A DNA stretch of 64,000 bases from VXYL01 sp963422285. GTDB taxonomy: Bacteria; Pseudomonadota; Gammaproteobacteria; Pseudomonadales; Azotimanducaceae. Positions 56,037-63,905 of the stretch are shown here, piece by piece. The stretch lies in NCBI GenBank assembly GCA_963422285.2, contig CAXXJO010000001.1, positions 558,001 to 622,000 of the forward strand. Reading direction: 5' to 3'. Each line of letters starts with the position of its first letter. Positions within the stretch are counted from its first letter, which is position 1. The notes beneath the pieces were generated by a model, which saw only the letters and a list, made by a program, of their open reading frames with translations, was not told the DNA's origin and made no database searches. Position numbers and translations under genes: made by a program.

Positions 56037-56774
56037 ATGAAATATCGACGCTTTCACGACGAAGTGCTGGACGCGCTGCGGCACCTTGGCAAGCCGAGTT
56101 TGGGCCTGCACATGGCCAAGGACCGACGCTCGGCGCTACGCTATGTCGGCATCCGAGTTCCAGCGCTGCGCCAGCGTGTGCGGGAGGGGTTCTCGTTCTA
56201 CCATCAGGACCCGAAGACGGTGTTGGCGATCTGGGACGAGCTGTGGATGAACAGCGAGTGGGGCGACGTGCTGTTCGCCGCCGCGGAGCACTACAAGCCG
56301 ATTCTGCGCAAGCGCGTCGAGCCGGAGTACTGGCCGGTGATGAAGCATTGGGTGAAGCGGGTGGAGAACTGGTGCCACTCGGATGTCTTAAGCGGCCTCT
56401 ACTCGCGGCTGCTCGAAGCGCATCCCGCCCACGTCATGCCGGAACTGCGATGCTGGAACACGCACCCGGCGCTGTGGCCACGCCGAGTCTCCCTCGTCAG
56501 CTTGATCCACTACACCGGCAAGAACGCCGTATTTCTAGGGCCGGACGTGGTGCTGCCGATGATCGACAACTGCGTCCACGACGATCGCTACTACATACAG
56601 AAGGCCGTGGGCTGGGTGTTGCGAGAGATGTGGCGCGTCTATCCCGATGAAATCCAGGCTTACGTCGAGGCGGCCATGGACAGGATGCCGAGCGGTGCGT
56701 TTTCCCGCGCTATCGAACGACGGGATCGACGCGAGCAAGACGAATTGCGGGCGCTGCGGCGGCGGGCGGTGTGA
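56037..56774 (+). CDS. AlkD-like DNA alkylation repair protein
   Basis: A HEAT-repeat glycosylase-like protein of 245 residues, the AlkC/AlkD family that removes alkylated bases. The text RYVGIRVPALRQRVREGF, SEWGDVLFAAAEHY and the conserved VENWCHSD (aspartate near 116) match the fold, followed by RRVSLVSLIHYTGKNA and the two-helix block DDRYYIQKAVGWVLREM. Length is normal. It follows the phosphatase by four bases, likely co-transcribed. Confidence 0.85.
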   Translation: MKYRRFHDEVLDALRHLGKPSLGLHMAKDRRSALRYVGIRVPALRQRVREGFSFYHQDPKTVLAIWDELWMNSEWGDVLFAAAEHYKPILRKRVEPEYWPVMKHWVKRVENWCHSDVLSGLYSRLLEAHPAHVMPELRCWNTHPALWPRRVSLVSLIHYTGKNAVFLGPDVVLPMIDNCVHDDRYYIQKAVGWVLREMWRVYPDEIQAYVEAAMDRMPSGAFSRAIERRDRREQDELRALRRRAV

Positions 56775-57129
56775 GCTGGTGCGGAAATGTGCCGCTCATG
56801 GACTGGAACAAGCAGGGCACAAAAGCTGGCTGTGAGGGTTGCTGACGTCAGTTCGCGGGGCCGCCGCATGGACTACAACGCCTTCTGCACGGAGGGCGCG
56901 AGAACTTGGCGGAGTTTGGTCCTGCACCGCCTGCCGTCTGGGAAAGCGCGGGCCGAAGAAGCGGATCAAGCGGGCGAACATCGCGTTGGCAGGCATTTCT
57001 GCCGCCAAGTTCGTTGTCTTTCGTCCCGGTTCCCGGGCTGCTGACGACATTTTCAACTGTCCCGCTCGGCGCGCCGTGCCTGAAAAGGGTTGGGATGGCA
57101 GTCGTTCGCGAGGCTGGCGACACTTTCGA
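56775..57129. other. Convergent gap between the AlkD-like and dioxygenase genes
   Basis: The 355 bp between two convergent stops holds no supported gene. Its right part carries the diverged duplicate of the dioxygenase 3' end listed separately. No T-run terminator hairpin was found. Confidence 0.5.
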
Positions 57130-57164
57130 CTATCCCCCTCGACGCGCCTCCCGCCGTGCCTGAA
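57038..57164. repeat. Diverged direct duplication of the dioxygenase 3' end
   Basis: The segment 57113-57164, which contains the last codons and stop of the minus-strand dioxygenase gene, matches 57038-57084 downstream of it. Shared text on the plus strand includes GCTGRCGACAYTTTCRACT and CCGTGCCTGAA, with a 5-base gap and scattered differences. The copy lies beyond the stop codon and is not translated as part of the gene. Confidence 0.65.
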
Positions 57165-58158
57165 CCTTCTCCTGGAAGGCCGCGTAGCGCTCCCAGGCCA
57201 TGCGCCCGTCGTGGGCGAAGTAGTCGTGCTGCGGGCGCAGCGTCACCCGCCCCTGGGCTGGTTCGGTGTCGAACAGGCTGCAATACTTCTCTGCCGCTTG
57301 GTCATGGCCAGTGCCGGGCGGCGCGTCGAGCTGGCGGTCGTCCATGATGCGATCGTTCTTGCCGAAGGGAAACGGGCCGTAGACGTCCATCAGGCCGGCG
57401 AAGCGTACCGGGTTGCGATCCAGCGCTTCTTGGGTGACGGTGTCGCGGAACGGCTCCTGGGGCTGGAAGCGGGGGCGCATGTATTCGCACTGCAAGGTCA
57501 TGCGCACCCCCTGCGTTTTCTTCGCATACGAGCCGTGCCACGTGTGGTTGCCCCACACCACCAGGGAGCCGGTCGGCGCCTCTACCGCATGGGCCCGATC
57601 AGCCCAGTACCTGCTCTCCGGCGGAGTCGCTTGCCGTCGCCAGCGATGGCTGCCGGGCGGGAAGGAGATCGCGCCGTCGTCCTTGGCGTAGTCGGTGAGC
57701 GTCAGATGCACGTTGGCGTTGACGTTGACCGGCGCCAAGGCTTCCCGGGTGGGATCCAGGTAGTCGCCGTGGATGCCGGTGCGTTTCTCGCCCGGACCCT
57801 TCACCCAGCCGTTGACGAGGCTGAGGATGCAGTTGGTGCCCAGCAGGTACTGCGCCAAGCCGAGGCCGGCGGGGTTCCAGGTGACCTTCTCGAAGATCGG
57901 GTCCTCCCAGATGAGGAAACGCAGCTGGTCGTTGACGTCGTTCCAGCGGTCGAGATCGGCGCCGAAGCGGTCCACGACTACCCGCTCCAGCGCTGCCCGC
58001 ACTTCTTCGGCGAACGCCGGCGGCGCTACCTTTTCCGGCGGCACCACGGTGAACCCGAAGGCTTCCAGTTCGGCGATGTTGGCTTCCAGGCCGAGTTCCT
58101 TGAGCTCCCGGTACAGGAGCGGCAGCGACCCCGCGCATTCCCAATTTTCGATCTCCAT
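57130..58158 (-). CDS. Phytanoyl-CoA dioxygenase family protein
   Basis: An Fe(II)/2-oxoglutarate-dependent oxygenase of 342 residues. The metal facial triad fits the HxD in TGIHGDYLDPTREA and a distal histidine in WGNHTWHGSYAKKTQGVRM, with the arginine for 2-oxoglutarate following. LERVVVDRFGADLDRWNDVN is the N-terminal helical region. Start MEIENWECAGSLPLLYREL at 58158 was preferred to 58245. A hairpin covers the region just upstream of the start. These enzymes are common in host-associated marine gammaproteobacteria; the substrate is unknown. Confidence 0.85.
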   Translation of the reverse strand: MEIENWECAGSLPLLYRELKELGLEANIAELEAFGFTVVPPEKVAPPAFAEEVRAALERVVVDRFGADLDRWNDVNDQLRFLIWEDPIFEKVTWNPAGLGLAQYLLGTNCILSLVNGWVKGPGEKRTGIHGDYLDPTREALAPVNVNANVHLTLTDYAKDDGAISFPPGSHRWRRQATPPESRYWADRAHAVEAPTGSLVVWGNHTWHGSYAKKTQGVRMTLQCEYMRPRFQPQEPFRDTVTQEALDRNPVRFAGLMDVYGPFPFGKNDRIMDDRQLDAPPGTGHDQAAEKYCSLFDTEPAQGRVTLRPQHDYFAHDGRMAWERYAAFQEKVQARREARRGG

Positions 58159-58164
58159 CCCGCA

Positions 58165-58190
58165 TTCCCGTCTGCGCCGACAGGCGGGAA
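58165..58190. promoter_or_regulatory. REP-like hairpin just upstream of the dioxygenase start
   Basis: TTCCCGTCTG and CAGGCGGGAA pair with one G-T exception around a six-base loop, 7 bases before the ATG at 58158. It overlaps where a ribosome site should lie. It looks like a REP-type palindrome or a translational control element. Confidence 0.5.
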
Positions 58191-58245
58191 AGTGTGTCGG
58201 ATTCGGCATCGACAGGGCAAGCGCAGTTCCGTTCCGGTAGTGCAT

Positions 58246-58367
58246 CAGTTTGAAATTGGATAAGCCGGGGCGCTATCGGATGCCACCGCATATGACATCC
58301 GATAGCGTCCGGCCCCCCTGTATCTTGTGATTGCATGGCGCAAGCACGACGATGCGGTTTCAAACTG
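58246..58367 (+). repeat. 122-bp dispersed element with perfect inverted-repeat ends, copy 2
   Basis: It begins CAGTTTGAAA (58246-58255) and ends TTTCAAACTG (58358-58367), a perfect 10-bp terminal inverted repeat. Inside is a perfect 12-bp stem, CGCTATCGGATG (58271-58282) with CATCCGATAGCG (58296-58307), loop 13 bases. Length and ends match the 24.2-kb copy (121 bp) and ATCTTGT lies at the same offset, base 77. It carries no gene and has the build of a miniature inverted-repeat element. The truncated Uma2 coding sequence begins in its right end. Confidence 0.75.
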
Positions 58368-58855
58368 AGACGTCACCTCCATTCCTGCTGCGGCAGCGGG
58401 ATCTGGACGAGAAGCGGGCCGTGTACGCCTCGCTGGGAGTGTCGGAGCACTTCCTGTTCGATCCGAACCTGGACGCGCTGCGCCCGCCGTTGCAGGGCTA
58501 CCGGCGGCGCGGCGGCGCTTGGGAGCAGCTGCCGGAGGAGGAGATCGGCAGGGAGGACATGCGGGGCGTACGCAGCGAGACTTTGGGACTGGCGCTGCGC
58601 ATCAAGGAGGGTGGCCGACGCGACGAGAAGGGGCGCCCGGTGCGGGAACTGCGCTGGCACGACCCGACGACAGGGGAGGATATGCGCACCTACGAGGCCC
58701 AGGACGCGGCGCGCCGGGCCGCGGAGGAACGCGCTGCCAGGGAAGGGAAACGCGCTGCCGAAGCCACCGCCGCCCGCGTCGCGGCCGAGGCGCGGATCGT
58801 CGAGCTGGAAGCGCAGCTTGCCCGGCTCGGAGCGCGGCCCGGCGGCGATAGATGA
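58352..58855 (+). pseudogene. Uma2-family (DUF820) nuclease gene lacking its 5' half
   Basis: The frame reads SPPFLLRQRDLDEKRAVYAS then LGVSEHFLFDP, LQGYRRRGGAWEQLP, ETLGLALRIKEG and a long Ala/Glu/Arg-rich coiled tail (AAEERAAREGKRAAEATAAR), which is the C-terminal half of Uma2-type PD-(D/E)XK endonucleases. The N-terminal catalytic region, about 90-100 residues ending in PDLVIEV, is missing. The homology begins next to the right inverted repeat of the 122-bp element, so the 5' half was probably lost with the element's insertion or an associated deletion. A truncated product from 58352 (167 residues) is possible but would lack the active site. Confidence 0.7.
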
Positions 58856-58858
58856 CGC

Positions 58859-59820
58859 CGGAGGATTCAGCGGCGACAAGACCTGCTGCGCCTAATCCTT
58901 CATGGGCGCTATTCGTCTGCTTCTGTCGCGACGCCGCTGGCACGCGACAAGACCAGCTTTGCTCAATACCTCGATTGGCGGGACGAGAGTCGAACGCCAC
59001 CACGCGGACCGGGCGCCTCTTCCTCCAGCTTTGCTCAATGCTTCGATTGGCGGGAGGAGGACATGCTTGCCACTGAAAGAACACCCGCTACCGCTATCCC
59101 AACCTAATGGCGCCTACCGGGCTGGCACCATGTCGAACCTATCCATATTATCGACTGCGACAGTCCGAAGGCTGCTGGCAGCAACGATCGCTGGTACCAG
59201 AAAATCCCGATGCGGAACGCATTGGCCGCCCGAGCGCCGATTCGGAGAGCGGGCTGCGAGAAGAACACGATTCCACAAACCGACATGGGGTTGGTTTCCA
59301 AGTTTCGGAACAAGACAACTCGTGCAGGCTCTATCCATGTCGCAATAAACAAGGCGGTCAAGAAGCCCACGGAGAAAAGCGAGGCGCTGAAAGTTGGAAG
59401 CGAAACATTGAAAGACGTTCGCCCTATGCCGGTTTGGCAAAGGATCTCGGAGCGATCGCTGTTCCCCGGAGTCGCCTTCGGTGCCGCGATCCACGACGCC
59501 GCCGAATTGCTTTGCCCAATGACCGCAAAGGGAATGCATACAAGACGATGCCAAGCGCGTCGCCTGCAACGGACCGGGGAATCGGCCTTCGCGTTCGCAT
59601 CGTCCGGCGGACATGGGAACATGCCTTGAGGGCTGGGGCATCTGCGTGGCAGGGGCGTTGGGCGACACGAGATGCGCGAACAGGCATGCGCGACGGTCGG
59701 GTTGGCGCGAGTCGGGATAGCGAAGTATAAGTTGCATTGCATGGGCGGCGAGTTCGCCTGCGCCATTGCATTGTTCGCCCACCCGAACTAGGCTTGCCAG
59801 CCACGGTCCTGGAAACCGCG
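58859..59820. other. 962-bp intergenic stretch with an unassigned low-coding region
   Basis: Overlapping open frames occur on both strands (for example minus 59104-59766 and plus 59210-59629), but none shows a known domain, signal or ribosome site. The part from about 59100 to 59460 is less GC-rich than the surroundings. Two 31-bp direct repeats are listed separately. Decayed DNA is likely. Confidence 0.4.
58953..59055. repeat. Two 31-bp direct repeats 72 bp apart
   Basis: Positions 58953-58983 and 59025-59055 share 29 of 31 bases, beginning CCAGCTTTGCTCAAT and ending TCGATTGGCGGGA. A weaker match to the left flank (CGACAAGACC) at 58874 suggests a third, more diverged unit at the same spacing, 72-73 bp. 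There is no coding or further copies nearby. Confidence 0.7.
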
Positions 59821-60792
59821 ATGAAGCTCGGCGTCGTCTTCCCCCACCACGAAATCGGCACGGATGCCGGCGCCATCAAGGCGTATGCCCAGGGAGCGGA
59901 GGCGCTCGGCGCCGACCACATGCTCATCTACGACCACGTGCTGGGCGCCGGCCCGAACCGGCCCGGCGGCTGGCGCGGCCCCTACGACAAGGACGTCGCC
60001 TTCCACGAGCCGTTCACCGTGTTCTCGTTTATGGCGGCGGTGACCAGCAACATCACCTTCGCCACCTGCGTACTCGTCCTGCCCCAGCGGCAAACGGCCC
60101 TGGTGGCTAAGCAGGCGGCGGAACTGGCCATCCTCTCCGGCAATCGTTTCCGCCTAGGCATCGGCACCGGCTGGAACGAGGTGGAATACCAAGCGCTGGA
60201 CGTGCCGTTCGCCGCCCGCGGCGAGCGCCAGGAAGAACAGGTGGAGGTGCTGCGCATGCTGTGGACGTCGGACAGCCTCAGCTACGCGGGCAAATTCCAT
60301 ACCGTTGCCGAGGCCAGCATTCTGCCCAGACCCGATAGGCCAGTTCCCATCTGGTTCGGCGGCGGCGCGCCGGCGCTGCTCAAGCGCTGCGCTCTGCTCG
60401 GCGACGGCTGGCTTCCCATCGGCGGTCCGAACGAAGTCTCCGCCAACGCCATTCGCGACCTCCGTACCCACCGCGAAGCCGCGGGGCTGCCTTGGGGGTG
60501 TCCTCAGCCGGGGGACCTCTCGCATGAGACGGGGTGCGCGAGGGGGAACCCCTCGCATGAGAACGTTGGCATCCAGGCCCAGGCGCAATACCGGGGCGGC
60601 AATCCAGAACGCTTGCGCAACCACGCCGGACGCTGGCGGGAACTTGGCTGCACCCACCTCGCCATCGCCACTCACAATCCCACTCGCGCCTTCGGCGCCG
60701 AGCGGCAGGCGCTTGCCGACAACCGCACCGTGGACGACCATCTCGCCGCCGTTGGCGAGTACTTCCGGGCGGTGAACGAGTACGCCGGGTAG
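59821..60792 (+). CDS. LLM-class F420-dependent oxidoreductase with a repeat-encoded insertion
   Basis: A luciferase-like monooxygenase-fold enzyme of 323 residues, which in this subfamily uses F420 or flavin. It has MKLGVVFPHHEIGTDAGAIK, LIYDHVLGAGPNRPGGWRGP, RFRLGIGTGWNEVEYQALDV and PVPIWFGGGAPALLKRCALL. At about residues 230-248 sits GDLSHETGCARGNPSHEN, encoded by the same palindrome found in sucA and not expected in the family. The frame stays open. An earlier start at 59737 lacks family text. Substrate unknown. Confidence 0.85.
   Translation: MKLGVVFPHHEIGTDAGAIKAYAQGAEALGADHMLIYDHVLGAGPNRPGGWRGPYDKDVAFHEPFTVFSFMAAVTSNITFATCVLVLPQRQTALVAKQAAELAILSGNRFRLGIGTGWNEVEYQALDVPFAARGERQEEQVEVLRMLWTSDSLSYAGKFHTVAEASILPRPDRPVPIWFGGGAPALLKRCALLGDGWLPIGGPNEVSANAIRDLRTHREAAGLPWGCPQPGDLSHETGCARGNPSHENVGIQAQAQYRGGNPERLRNHAGRWRELGCTHLAIATHNPTRAFGAERQALADNRTVDDHLAAVGEYFRAVNEYAG
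60508..60562 (+). repeat. Palindromic coding repeat, copy in the LLM gene
   Basis: A full unit lies at about 60528-60562 with GCGAGGGG-GAA-CCCCTCGC at 60538-60556, and a degenerate one precedes it at 60508-60528 (GGGGACCTCTCGCATGAG). Over the 25-base core the full unit differs from the sucA unit at one position. It sits on the sense strand in the same reading frame as in sucA (GCARGNPSHE versus GSARGHPSHE). Confidence 0.9.
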
Positions 60793-60822
60793 TCCGCGAT
60801 GCCGGCCGCCTAGCGAAGCATC

Positions 60823-62688
60823 ATGCTCCAGCTCACCGACGTTACGCTGCATCGCGGCGAGCGGCTGCTGTTCGACCGCCTGAACCTCACCGTCCACAGC
60901 AGCCACAAGGTGGGCATCGTCGGCCGCAACGGCGTCGGCAAGACGACGCTGTTCGAGCTGGTGCGCCGGCGGCGGCTGCCGGAAGAAGGCGAGATGGCGT
61001 GGCCGGATGGCTGGCGGCTGGCCTGGCTGGACCAAAACGTCCAACCATCGCCGCGCACGGCTCTGGACTTCGTGCTCGACGGCGATGTCCGGCTGCGTCG
61101 GGTGGAACGCGCCATCGCCGACGCCGAACGGGCCGGCAACGACGACGCCCTGGCCGCGTTGTACTCCGACTACGAAGACGTCGGCGGCTACGCCGCCTCC
61201 GCCCGAGGCGGCGAAATCCTCGGCGGCCTAGGCTTCGGCACCGGCGATTTCGACAAGCCGCATCGGGCGTTCTCCGGCGGCTGGCGCATCCGTCTCAACC
61301 TGGCGAGGGCGCTGATGACGCCGTCGGAACTGCTGCTGCTCGACGAACCCACCAACCATCTGGACTTGGAGGCGACGCTCTGGCTGGAGTCCTGGACGCG
61401 CAAATACCCGGGCACGCTGCTGATGATCGCCCACGACCGGGACTTCCTGGATCGGACGGCGCAGGAAATCGTCCACCTCGAAAACGGCCAAGCGAAGGTC
61501 TACTCGGGCAATTACAGCGGCTTCGAACGGCAGCGCGCCGAGGCGCTGACTCGGCAGGCCGCGGCGTACAAGAAGCAGCAGCTGCGGGTAGAGGAGATCC
61601 GCCGTTTCGTGAACCGCTTTCGCGCCAAGGAAAGCAAGGCCAAGCAGGTGCAGAGTCGCCTGAAGATGTTGGAGAAGATGGGCCTCGCGGCACCGGCGCT
61701 GGCCGATTCGCCGTACCGATTCGCGTTCACCCAGCCGAGGAAGATCTCGAACCCGACCCTATCGCTGGACAATGCCGCCCTTGGCTACCAGGACCGCGCC
61801 GTGCTGGAAGACGCCACCTTGCGCGTCTATCCCAACGACCGCATCGGCGTCCTCGGCGCCAACGGCGCCGGCAAGACGACGCTGCTGCGCTGCTTGGCCG
61901 GCGAACTGCCGCCGCTGGCCGGCGAGTTCTCCCGCGGGCGACATTCGGCGGTGGGCTATTTCGCCCAGCACCAGCTCGAATCCCTGGATCTGGACCGATC
62001 GCCGCTGGAGCACATCGACGAGATTGCCGCCGCCGGCAACCACCGAGGCGGCTTCGCCAGCCAGGAAGCATTGGACTATTTGGGCGGCTGGGGCTTTCGC
62101 GGCAACGACGTGCATCGTCGCGCGCGGACCTTCTCCGGTGGCGAGAAGGCACGGCTAGTGCTGGCCGTCATTGCCTGCCAGCAGCCTGCCGTGCTGGTGC
62201 TGGACGAGCCGACCAACCACCTGGATCTCGACATGCGCGCGGCTCTGGCGCTGGCGCTGCAGCAGTACCAGGGCGCCCTGCTGCTGGTTTCCCACGACCG
62301 CCATCTGCTGCGCCAATGCGTGGACTGCTTCTGGCTTGTCGCCGACGGCCGCGTACAGTCCTTCCAGGGCGATCTCGATACCTACGCGGCGCTGCGCCAA
62401 GCACGTCCGGGCCGCGCGCCCGGCGGCAGGAAGTCGTCCCGCCGTTCCGCGCTACGGCCCCTGCGACAGATGCAACAGAAGCGGCGCAAGCTGGAAGCGC
62501 AGATCGACGTACAGACCCAGCGCATCAACGAGCTGGAGCGGCTGCTCGGCGAAGCATCGGTTCGCAACGCGCCGGATGAACTGGCGAAGCTGGCTGCGAA
62601 TCTCGAGCAGATGCGCTCTGCCGTCGAACGCTCCGAACGGGCTTGGTTCGGCGTCCAGGAGGAGCTCGAACGAATCAACGTGGAATGA
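60823..62688 (+). CDS. ABC-F family ATPase (YheS/Uup type)
   Basis: ABC-F proteins bind the ribosomal E site and are cytoplasmic, without membrane domains. The 621-residue protein has two ATPase cassettes: Walker A GRNGVGKTT (34-42) and GANGAGKTT, signatures FSGGWRIRLNLARAL and FSGGEKARLVLAVI, and Walker B LLLLDEPTNHLDLEATLWLE and VLVLDEPTNHLDLDM. A charged linker (VEEIRRFVNRFRAKESKAKQ) and a C-terminal coiled coil complete the YheS-like layout. The last codons overlap the MFS gene at ATGA. Confidence 0.93.
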   Translation: MLQLTDVTLHRGERLLFDRLNLTVHSSHKVGIVGRNGVGKTTLFELVRRRRLPEEGEMAWPDGWRLAWLDQNVQPSPRTALDFVLDGDVRLRRVERAIADAERAGNDDALAALYSDYEDVGGYAASARGGEILGGLGFGTGDFDKPHRAFSGGWRIRLNLARALMTPSELLLLDEPTNHLDLEATLWLESWTRKYPGTLLMIAHDRDFLDRTAQEIVHLENGQAKVYSGNYSGFERQRAEALTRQAAAYKKQQLRVEEIRRFVNRFRAKESKAKQVQSRLKMLEKMGLAAPALADSPYRFAFTQPRKISNPTLSLDNAALGYQDRAVLEDATLRVYPNDRIGVLGANGAGKTTLLRCLAGELPPLAGEFSRGRHSAVGYFAQHQLESLDLDRSPLEHIDEIAAAGNHRGGFASQEALDYLGGWGFRGNDVHRRARTFSGGEKARLVLAVIACQQPAVLVLDEPTNHLDLDMRAALALALQQYQGALLLVSHDRHLLRQCVDCFWLVADGRVQSFQGDLDTYAALRQARPGRAPGGRKSSRRSALRPLRQMQQKRRKLEAQIDVQTQRINELERLLGEASVRNAPDELAKLAANLEQMRSAVERSERAWFGVQEELERINVE

Positions 62689-63905
62689 CCGCCCGCAATT
62701 CGCAACCGTCGTTTCCTCGACGAGGGGACTTTCCCTGGTATCTCGCCAGTTCGAGCTTTTGGCTGGCGGCGATGACCTTGCAAGGATTCCTCGTCCAGTG
62801 GCTGCTGGTCTTCCACCTCGAAGTCGAGGCCATGCAGCTCGGTGCCAGCCGGGCGCTGATGGAAGTGCCGCCGCTGGCAATGCTGCTGATCGCCGGCATC
62901 TTCGCCGATCGCTTCGATGGCCGCCGCCTGCTGCTGGCGCTGTCGATCGCCGCCTGCCTGCCGCCATTGCTGATGATTGCCGTCCTGGGCCGCCTGAGCT
63001 ACTGGCCGATCATCGCTTTCGGCATCGTCATGGCGCTGCTGCAGTCGGCAAGCGATCCAGCGCGGGCGGCGATGATGAACCGCATCACCCGCATCGACAT
63101 CCAGCGCACGGTCACTGCCGCCACCGCAGTGACCACCCTGGTTGCGCTCGGCGCGTACCAGATCGGCGGGCGCCTGGAAACCCTGGGCCTTGCCAACGTG
63201 CTGCTGGTGCAGGCGGCGCTGTTCGCCGTCAGCGCCGCCGCCATCAGCCGCTTGCCGCCGCTGCCTTCGGCCAGCGCATCCTACGCCTTGCTGGCCGGCT
63301 TTCGCGCACTCTGGCAAGCGCCTCTGGTGCGCAACGTCATCGGCATCAACTTCGTCTCGGCGTTGTTCAACGCCGGCGCCTACATCGTCGTCATGCCGCT
63401 GGTGGTGCGCGAGGTCTACTCCGGCGATGCGGTGTTTCTGGGCGGCATGTTCACGGCGTTCACAGTGGGCAGCACCAGCGCCAACATGCTGCTGTTTCTG
63501 ACCATGCCGCTGCGCCGCCCCGGACGACTGTTCCTGGTGATGCAGTTGACTCGCATTGCCATTCTGGCCGCGCTGTGGTGCGAACCGCCGGCTTGGCTGT
63601 TCTTCGCCTTGGTGCTCTGCTGGGGCGTCAACATGGGCGTCACCTCGACGCTGGCACGAACCACGGTGCAGGAACTCGCGCCGGCGGCGCACCGAGCCAA
63701 GATTCTCGCCATTTTGCTGGGCAGCTTCATGCTGGCAAGTCCACTCTCGGCATTGATTCTCGGCCTCGTCGCCGAGGTCAGCGATGCTCCCTCCGCGCTG
63801 CTTCCCGGCATGGCCGTTTCACTAGGTATTTTCCTGGTAGGCACTTTCGCGAGCGGCCTTTGGACGTTCGAGTCGCCAAGTCATCGTCCTGCTGGGCCGC
63901 GGTAG
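62685..63905 (+). CDS. Major facilitator superfamily permease
   Basis: A 12-helix MFS transporter of about 406 residues. Helices include SFWLAAMTLQGFLVQWLLVF, LLLALSIAACLPPLLMIAVL and YIVVMPLVVREVYSG; the loop 2-3 motif is GIFADRFDGRRLL. The ATG at 62685 overlaps the ABC-F stop (ATGA), so the two are co-translated, although their functions need not be linked. Sequence is closest to MFS-3-like permeases of unknown cargo (TfsA or enterobactin-exporter-like group). The right window edge lies 95 bp beyond the stop. Confidence 0.85.
   Translation: MTARNSQPSFPRRGDFPWYLASSSFWLAAMTLQGFLVQWLLVFHLEVEAMQLGASRALMEVPPLAMLLIAGIFADRFDGRRLLLALSIAACLPPLLMIAVLGRLSYWPIIAFGIVMALLQSASDPARAAMMNRITRIDIQRTVTAATAVTTLVALGAYQIGGRLETLGLANVLLVQAALFAVSAAAISRLPPLPSASASYALLAGFRALWQAPLVRNVIGINFVSALFNAGAYIVVMPLVVREVYSGDAVFLGGMFTAFTVGSTSANMLLFLTMPLRRPGRLFLVMQLTRIAILAALWCEPPAWLFFALVLCWGVNMGVTSTLARTTVQELAPAAHRAKILAILLGSFMLASPLSALILGLVAEVSDAPSALLPGMAVSLGIFLVGTFASGLWTFESPSHRPAGPR

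Noticed and set aside
56796..57056. Possible transposase fragment in the gap after the AlkD-like gene
   Set aside because: No DDE-type or other transposase motif could be aligned by eye in any frame.
58953..59055. Possible CRISPR array
   Set aside because: Only two clear repeats, a 41-base spacer, a mismatched repeat and no cas genes in the window.
59104..59766. 220-codon minus-strand frame with hydrophobic stretches
   Set aside because: Overlapping frames on the other strand are equally open, and there is no ribosome site or recognisable domain.
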